Below are positions 59,211-64,000 of a stretch of 64,000 nt of DNA, one piece after another. Numbering within the stretch: position 1 is the stretch's first letter; each line of letters starts with the position of its first letter. Source of the DNA: Enterococcus_I eurekensis (GTDB lineage: Bacteria > Bacillota > Bacilli > Lactobacillales > Enterococcaceae); contig NZ_JBHSGT010000014.1 of the NCBI RefSeq assembly GCF_042654605.1, positions 1 to 64,000 of the forward strand. Direction: 5' to 3'. Under the pieces are notes generated by a model that was not told the DNA's origin, made no database searches, and worked only from the letters and a program-made list of their open reading frames with translations. The position numbers were made by a program, and so were the translations under genes.

Positions 59211-62006
59211 ATGATTAATCGCTCTCGTTTCCCTGATAAGGTCGCAGTGAATCTTGAATTAACTAAGTATCACCAATTTAAAAAAGATGCTAGGGAATAC
59301 AAGGATCATTTTGATAATGTAAAAAATGAATTCCTAACATCAATGAAAAGTCTAGCTAATCAATTAAGACAGTTTGATTATGATATTCCTGAATCCTTTG
59401 GAGTAACTCCGGAAAAACAAACAAATTCCTATCGCGTACCGTATCGAGCTGGAATATTTAATTTTTTTCGAGTAGAGGAAAATTCCGAATTACTCGAAAA
59501 TATCCAACAAGCTTATTGGCTCCACTTGAATCAAGAGGCATGTAAGCAGTTGTTGGAAGAAGTTGCGACATTTAAATATTTAGAACAGCGGATACCCAAT
59601 CGCGCATTGGGTAAGATTCGTTCAAGTTTTTTTAGTTCTTCAAAAAAGGCTAGTTACATAGAGTCGGTTCATCATTTAATAGAGATCAATCAAAGGGTAA
59701 GGGAGAGTCAATTATCTGACAGAATAAATGAAATCTCTTTTGATGTGAGAGCTGATACGACAAGGGTTAATCACTGGCTTGAAAATCATTTTGATGAGGT
59801 TCAAGAGATTTACAATGAGATACTAGGTGTCACCGTCATTGCGCCAGAGCGCTTACCTAATATGCAATCACTGGCTAAGTCACTTGATCAAGTGGTTAAT
59901 TTGAACCACAAAATGGAGCCCATTTCAAAAACATATGATTTACTTGTTCATGATATTCAAAGATTAAGCAGTCAGATTATGAAAAATGACATGGACAATC
60001 AATTCAATCATTTTTCGATTGATGATTTTGTGCTTGCTTATCCGGGATTACCTGGCAAGATCTTAACCGCCAACTTTTTAAATTTGAAAGAACTGAGTCG
60101 ATATTCCGGTCGTTTTGAACGGATTGATGGAATCGGGCCTAAAAAGAGTCAATTAATTCAAAATGCTTATGACGCTTTTAAAATCAAAGTTTATGAAAAC
60201 CCAGTTTTTAAAATTGATATCGCCAATCTCTCGCTAGATCAGAAAAAATTGGTTCAAGTCATTCATACGGTGGCAGAAAATCAGACGATCTTTAATCATT
60301 TATTTGAATTTAAAGAGGGGATGAAGCGCATTCCGCTTCGGTATCAAAATGCTGAAAAGAATTTAGAATTGTTATGGTGCTATTTTGAGTCGAAAAATAG
60401 CGAGAATTTTAGTGCGATTCAAGAATCAATAGAAGTCATGTCAGCGAAAATCCCCGCTTTAACAGATGAAATTGGAACGGCAAAAATTGCTTTAGGAGAA
60501 CTACCTGATAATGAAATCAAGGAATGGTTTCAATCGAATGCGGCTAGTTTTTATGCGTTAGTTGAAAAGTTTGGTGGAATTAAACAATCACAGGTTACCA
60601 GTGATTCGGGAATTGCGAAAGAAATTCTAGAAAAGATTAATAAGCAAGAGATTAATTATTCTAAATTAAAGGCGTCTTTACGAGGTTGGCAAACATTTGC
60701 TGTGAAATACACGCTTGTTCAAAAGAAAGTGCTCATTGGCGATGAGATGGGGCTAGGAAAGACAATTGAAGCGATTGGCGTTATGGCTGATTTATATGCT
60801 CGTGGAAAAATGCATTTTTTAGTTGTTTGTCCAGCGAGTATTATCATAAATTGGGAGCGAGAAATTGAAAAACATAGCGATTTGCCTGCTTATCGTCTGC
60901 ACGGCTCGTCAAGAAATGCAGAGACCAGAACTTGGATTCAAAATGAGGGAGTTGGAGTGACGACGTTTGAAACATTACAACGTTTACCAATCGCTGACGG
61001 TTTTGAGCTGTCGGGTTTAGTTGTCGATGAAGCTCATTACGTAAAAAACCCATCGGCCAAACGTTCCATCGTTGTTCATAAGTGGGCTTATAAAACACCC
61101 TATGTCATGTACATGACGGGGACTCCGATTGAAAATAACGTTGATGAAATGACGACCTTAATTAAAACGCTACAACCAAAAATATCAGAGGATATTCAAA
61201 GTAAAGATTATTTTGTATCGCCTAGAAAATACCGAGAAGCGATTGCACCGGTTTATTTAAGAAGGAAGAAAGAGGACGTGTTAAGTGAATTGCCACCACT
61301 GACGCAAAATGAAGAGTGGGAAATGTTTGGTCCAGAAGAACGTGTTTCTTATGAACAAGCAGTTGAAGACGGGAAATTTATGCGGATGAGAAGGTGTGCT
61401 TGGTTAGGTGGCAGTCCAGAAAAGTCTCCTAAATTAGAACGTTTAATGGAAATTTGTGAGGGCGCAAAGGAAAGTGGCGAAAAAATCATTGTCTTTTCCT
61501 TTTTCCGAGACGTTATTTCCCAACTCTCTGATTTTCTAGGAGAGCAGACACTTTTACCAATTACGGGAAGTGTGAGTTCGAAACAGCGGCAAGAAATTTT
61601 AGATGATTTTGAGAAGGCACCTGCTGGAACTGTTTTATTATCTCAAATTGTGGCCGGTGGCTTTGGCTTAAATATTCAATCGGCTAGTATTATTGTTTTT
61701 TGCGAACCACAAATTAAACCTTCGTTAGAAACACAAGCAATTGCTAGAGCGCATCGCATGGGCCAAACAAGACCGGTTTTTGTTTATCGTCTATTAACAG
61801 AAAAGAGTATCGATGAACAAATGATGAATATGTTAAATACAAAGCAGAGTGTTTTTGATAACTTTGCTAAACATTCATATATCTCAGACCAATCGGTGCA
61901 ATCTATTGATATTTCAGATACGGTAATGGTGAAGAATATTATTCAACAAGAAAGAGAACGATTAAAATTGGATCTTTCTAAACCAATTGATACAAAAATA
62001 AGTTAA
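59211..62006 (+). CDS. SNF2-family helicase with long N-terminal region and helix-hairpin-helix
   Basis: A 931-aa protein. Residues 1-480 are mostly helical, with a helix-hairpin-helix DNA-binding motif RFERIDGIGPKKSQLIQNAY at 301-320. Residues 485-931 are an SNF2-type ATPase: DEMGLGKTIE (511-520), DEAH (606-609), TGTPIENNVDE (636-646) and the C-terminal ARAHRMGQTRPVFVYRLL. It probably moves along double-stranded DNA; no nuclease or methylase domain is visible. AGGAGG precedes the ATG. Its place directly after a type I locus suggests a defence role, but it could also be an unrelated passenger. I do not recognise a named system for it. Confidence 0.85.
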   Translation: MINRSRFPDKVAVNLELTKYHQFKKDAREYKDHFDNVKNEFLTSMKSLANQLRQFDYDIPESFGVTPEKQTNSYRVPYRAGIFNFFRVEENSELLENIQQAYWLHLNQEACKQLLEEVATFKYLEQRIPNRALGKIRSSFFSSSKKASYIESVHHLIEINQRVRESQLSDRINEISFDVRADTTRVNHWLENHFDEVQEIYNEILGVTVIAPERLPNMQSLAKSLDQVVNLNHKMEPISKTYDLLVHDIQRLSSQIMKNDMDNQFNHFSIDDFVLAYPGLPGKILTANFLNLKELSRYSGRFERIDGIGPKKSQLIQNAYDAFKIKVYENPVFKIDIANLSLDQKKLVQVIHTVAENQTIFNHLFEFKEGMKRIPLRYQNAEKNLELLWCYFESKNSENFSAIQESIEVMSAKIPALTDEIGTAKIALGELPDNEIKEWFQSNAASFYALVEKFGGIKQSQVTSDSGIAKEILEKINKQEINYSKLKASLRGWQTFAVKYTLVQKKVLIGDEMGLGKTIEAIGVMADLYARGKMHFLVVCPASIIINWEREIEKHSDLPAYRLHGSSRNAETRTWIQNEGVGVTTFETLQRLPIADGFELSGLVVDEAHYVKNPSAKRSIVVHKWAYKTPYVMYMTGTPIENNVDEMTTLIKTLQPKISEDIQSKDYFVSPRKYREAIAPVYLRRKKEDVLSELPPLTQNEEWEMFGPEERVSYEQAVEDGKFMRMRRCAWLGGSPEKSPKLERLMEICEGAKESGEKIIVFSFFRDVISQLSDFLGEQTLLPITGSVSSKQRQEILDDFEKAPAGTVLLSQIVAGGFGLNIQSASIIVFCEPQIKPSLETQAIARAHRMGQTRPVFVYRLLTEKSIDEQMMNMLNTKQSVFDNFAKHSYISDQSVQSIDISDTVMVKNIIQQERERLKLDLSKPIDTKIS

Positions 62007-62020
62007 ATAAGGAGAGAATT

Positions 62021-62212
62021 ATTCAAGATATTAACAAGTTTCGTGACGAAGCGCGAATGATTAAAAGAAGCGTTTATTCGTTGATGATGTCCGATAATCT
62101 TAACTTTGATGTGGAAGAAATTATTAACAAAAAGTTAGTTAAAAATGCTCAGAAATATCCAATTGACCAAGCGCTTGCTAAAAACAAGTCTGATCTCGAG
62201 GCTAAAAATTAA
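62021..62212 (+). CDS. Small protein after the SNF2 gene, possible ATT start
   Basis: A 51- to 63-aa helical, charged protein that ends LAKNKSDLEAKN. A strong AAGGAGAG at 62009-62016 is followed five bases later by ATT, with no ATG, GTG or TTG at the right distance; the first in-frame ATG is at 62057 and has no site. ATT starts are rare but known (infC). It is 14 bp after the helicase stop codon and may be part of its operon. Confidence 0.5.
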   Translation: MQDINKFRDEARMIKRSVYSLMMSDNLNFDVEEIINKKLVKNAQKYPIDQALAKNKSDLEAKN

Positions 62213-62222
62213 AAAACAATAC

Positions 62223-62264
62223 AAAAATAGCACCTACCGTTTTGATTTCAGTAGGTGCTATTTT
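62223..62264. terminator. Bidirectional terminator after the defence block
   Basis: AAAATAGCACCTAC and GTAGGTGCTATTTT form a 14-bp perfect stem between convergent transcripts. Confidence 0.85.
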
Positions 62265-62303
62265 GTTGTACTCGAATGTTCGTCCATGGAAGACTCGCTC
62301 TCC

Positions 62304-62453
62304 TTATACTTGTTTTGATAATTCTTGTACTGCTTCTTCAATGGTTTTACCTGTGGCAAAATGATTTTCATCACGTTTGTCAAAAACAACGAATAGGTTT
62401 AATTCAGTGTTTAGTGTCACACGGTATTCCATTTGATTGTTATAGAATGTCAT
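62304..62453 (-). CDS. Hypothetical protein, 49 aa
   Basis: A small minus-strand protein starting MTFYNNQMEYRVTLNTELNL and ending EEAVQELSKQV, probably a beta strand pair with a helix. AAAGGAGAA lies before the ATG and an extended promoter is present upstream, so it is likely real. The plus-strand frame across the same bases has no ribosome binding site. Function unknown. Confidence 0.65.
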   Translation of the reverse strand: MTFYNNQMEYRVTLNTELNLFVVFDKRDENHFATGKTIEEAVQELSKQV

Positions 62454-62520
62454 ATAGCATTCTCCTTTCTAAAAGTTGATGAAAGGCAACTTAACGTTAA
62501 TAACGAAATTCCGTACTATT

Positions 62521-62550
62521 ACTATAGCATATTAATTTTAAAACCGTCAA
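62521..62550 (-). promoter_or_regulatory. Promoter of the 49-aa gene
   Basis: On the minus strand, TTGACG and TATAGT are 18 bp apart, with TGC before the -10 (extended -10). Confidence 0.6.
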
Positions 62551-62799
62551 TATTTTTCTCTCAATTTTAAAGGTTCATGATTTAGATACCTGATGAATGT
62601 TTTATTATCAAAGGATAAAGGGATTTCAATAGATTAAGAAAGTGTTAATTTGCTTCATTTAGTATTTTTTGAATTACGTTAAAAAGGAATTGTTATTAAA
62701 TGTATTTCTAAAAATATCCGTCTTAAGTACGTGTTTTTTTATCCAAAAACTTGTTATGATTTTGGTAGTCAAACAAGAACAAAAAGGGAGTGATTTAAA
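62551..62799. other. Upstream region of the DUF5052-like gene
   Basis: AT-rich DNA with no gene. TATGAT at 62755-62760 is the best -10 element for the gene that follows; the -35 is poor. Confidence 0.35.
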
Positions 62800-63405
62800 A
62801 TGAAAAAACATCTGAAGAAAATAATTTTTGGTCTAACGTTGAGTGTTTTTGCTGTCAGTTTGGCCGGCTGTCAAGATATTCGAATGTGGTTTAAGGGATT
62901 CGAGGAAAGTTTTAAAGGATTAGAAATGACGATTCAAACATATGATGAAAGTAGTCAGGTCATTGATAAAATTACGGGGAAATCAATTTTAATCGAACGC
63001 GATGAAACCTTTGATACGAATGAGGAGAGTAAAGACTCTTCGGTAATCAAAATTAGTGTGGGGACAAAAGAGATGCACCACGTTGGGTCGTCGATGATTA
63101 TCGCTGAAACAGGACTCGAGAACGTTTTTGAAGAATATACACAGACGGTTGATACTGAAAATATCCAGCGTGGCATTCCGATTTTGAATTCTATGGTTAA
63201 TGAAAAACGCAATTCATTTGATGGAAAGAAAAAGGTTGTCTTAATTCGTAGTCAAAACGGAACACCTTTAGCAACATATGCAGGGGATCATGTTTCACTT
63301 TATAAAACAGATGTACCTAAAAGTACGGGTTTATTAATTGATGGCGAGTATTTGTTCATTTATCGTTGTGATTACACCATTTATGATTTAGCGTTAATTG
63401 AATAG
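62800..63405 (+). CDS. DUF5052-like lipoprotein
   Basis: A 201-aa protein with a lipoprotein signal peptide (KKIIFGLTLSVFAVSLAGC; lipobox LAGC, lipidated at about C24). The mature part contains TYDESSQVIDKITGKSILIE and GTKEMHHVGSSMIIAE, which recall the DUF5052 family of Lactobacillales. It would sit on the outer side of the membrane. Function unknown. AGGGAG precedes the ATG. It is monocistronic. Confidence 0.75.
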   Translation: MKKHLKKIIFGLTLSVFAVSLAGCQDIRMWFKGFEESFKGLEMTIQTYDESSQVIDKITGKSILIERDETFDTNEESKDSSVIKISVGTKEMHHVGSSMIIAETGLENVFEEYTQTVDTENIQRGIPILNSMVNEKRNSFDGKKKVVLIRSQNGTPLATYAGDHVSLYKTDVPKSTGLLIDGEYLFIYRCDYTIYDLALIE

Positions 63406-63418
63406 TCCTAGAATGGAC

Positions 63419-63454
63419 GATAGCCCTCTCTTTTTTCTAAAGAGAAGGCTATCT
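63419..63454 (+). terminator. Terminator of the DUF5052-like gene
   Basis: GATAGCC with TCTCTT pairs with AAGAGA and GGCTATC around a T-rich loop. There is little T run after the stem. Confidence 0.6.
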
Positions 63455-63776
63455 AACGTATAATATTAATATTTTAAAGTTGGATCATGACTATTACGAA
63501 TGTTTAACTCTTTCTCATTTATACGATGTATTCCCTAACCACTAATACATCCTTGCAACCCTTTAGTTGCGCCAGTGTTGAATAAATTTCTTTAAAAGAA
63601 AATTAAAAATATTGCATAAAAATATCTGACGTATTGAGTTAATCATAACACGTTTTCTGAAAAAATACAGAAAATTGACGAATGTTTTAAAAATAATTAA
63701 GAAATAAATTTGGAATCTGATGAAAAGAACCGTATAATAAGTTGGTATGAATTCATACAAGAAAGTAGGACAAGGA
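63455..63776 (+). promoter_or_regulatory. Intergenic region with SPFH gene promoter and palindrome
   Basis: About 320 bp without a gene. TTGGAA and TATAAT are 17 bp apart (63710-63715, 63733-63738). A perfect 14-bp palindrome GTATGAATTCATAC (63745-63758) overlaps the expected start of transcription and could be an operator. Confidence 0.55.
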
Positions 63777-64000
63777 ATGAAAAAAAACACTGGAACAATG
63801 ATTAAATCAAGTATCATCGGAATCTTGGTTATCGTAATTGCGTTAGTCGGAGGATTTATCTTTTTTGAAAAAATTGAAAATGGATATGTAGGTGTGCGTT
63901 ACTCAATTAACGGCGGTGTCCGAGATGAAACTTTAGGACAAGGGATTAAATTTGTCGGACTAGATAAAGTTACACAATACCCAATTCGTTTACAAACTAT
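63777..64000 (+). CDS. SPFH/prohibitin family protein (N-terminal part, runs off the window)
   Basis: The first 74 codons of a membrane protein: an N-terminal membrane segment (SSIIGILVIVIALVGGFIFF) followed by the start of an SPFH domain (ENGYVGVRYSINGGVRDETL, then GQGIKFVGLDKVTQYPIRLQ). Prohibitin-like proteins form membrane-bound rings. The rest lies beyond 64000. Confidence 0.8.
   Translation, partial: MKKNTGTMIKSSIIGILVIVIALVGGFIFFEKIENGYVGVRYSINGGVRDETLGQGIKFVGLDKVTQYPIRLQT

Noticed and set aside
62255..62479. Plus-strand 74-codon frame after the SNF2 block
   Set aside because: It has no ribosome binding site, begins inside a terminator stem and lies opposite a 49-aa gene with a good promoter and ribosome binding site.

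Overview
The window is chromosomal DNA of a low-GC Gram-positive coccus of the order Lactobacillales, most likely an Enterococcus/Vagococcus-type organism. The evidence is AT-rich coding DNA with strong AGGAGG-type ribosome binding sites, a mevalonate pathway (mvaS, mvaA), a MapZ-like division protein, a DUF5052-type lipoprotein, and Bacillus-like synteny blocks (fur-xerD-scpAB-rluB, fer-ypbB-recQ-LysM-cmk-rpsA-der-hup, ypiA-ypiB-yitT-mazG-cca). HMG-CoA reductase is a stand-alone protein rather than the enterococcal MvaE fusion. Genus is an inference from reading only.

Layout. 1-1380: 3' end of a 23S rRNA, a 5S rRNA and twelve tRNAs. 1827-4428: an Fe-S assembly factor, ilvD, and an exact second copy of the tRNA-His/tRNA-Gln pair. 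4.5-14.9 kb: a CopB-type copper ATPase, Kup potassium transporter, divergent mvaS/mvaA, two hypothetical genes, a nucleoid-associated protein and a membrane-anchored lysozyme-like protein. 15-34.9 kb: dnaG-rpoD, MapZ-like protein, azlCD, cvfB, a lipoprotein, fur, xerD, scpAB, rluB, an FMN riboswitch with ribU, ferredoxin, ypbB-recQ, a LysM protein, cmk, rpsA, der and hup. This part is core housekeeping.

35.1-37.6 kb: a CRISPR array of 32 identical 33-bp repeats and 31 spacers, with its own upstream promoter and downstream terminator but no cas gene anywhere in the window. 37.6-42.4 kb: the ilvBNCA operon behind a promoter, a possible CodY box and a leader-peptide attenuator rich in Leu/Val/Ile codons. 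42.6-49.6 kb: a degenerate AroB-like protein, ypiA, ypiB, a YitT protein, MazG, cca, a small conserved-looking protein and an EndA-like nuclease.

49.7-62.2 kb: an accessory defence island. It holds a type I restriction-modification locus (hsdM, hsdS, tyrosine recombinase, two silent or partial hsdS cassettes, hsdR) followed by a GIY-YIG/DUF4357 protein and a large SNF2 helicase with a helix-hairpin-helix in its long N-terminal half. Four copies of a 14-15 bp site in alternating orientation flank the specificity cassettes, so the locus reads as a DNA-inversion switch that changes methylation specificity. The last 2 kb carry a 49-aa protein, a DUF5052-type lipoprotein and the start of an SPFH/prohibitin-family gene that runs off the window.
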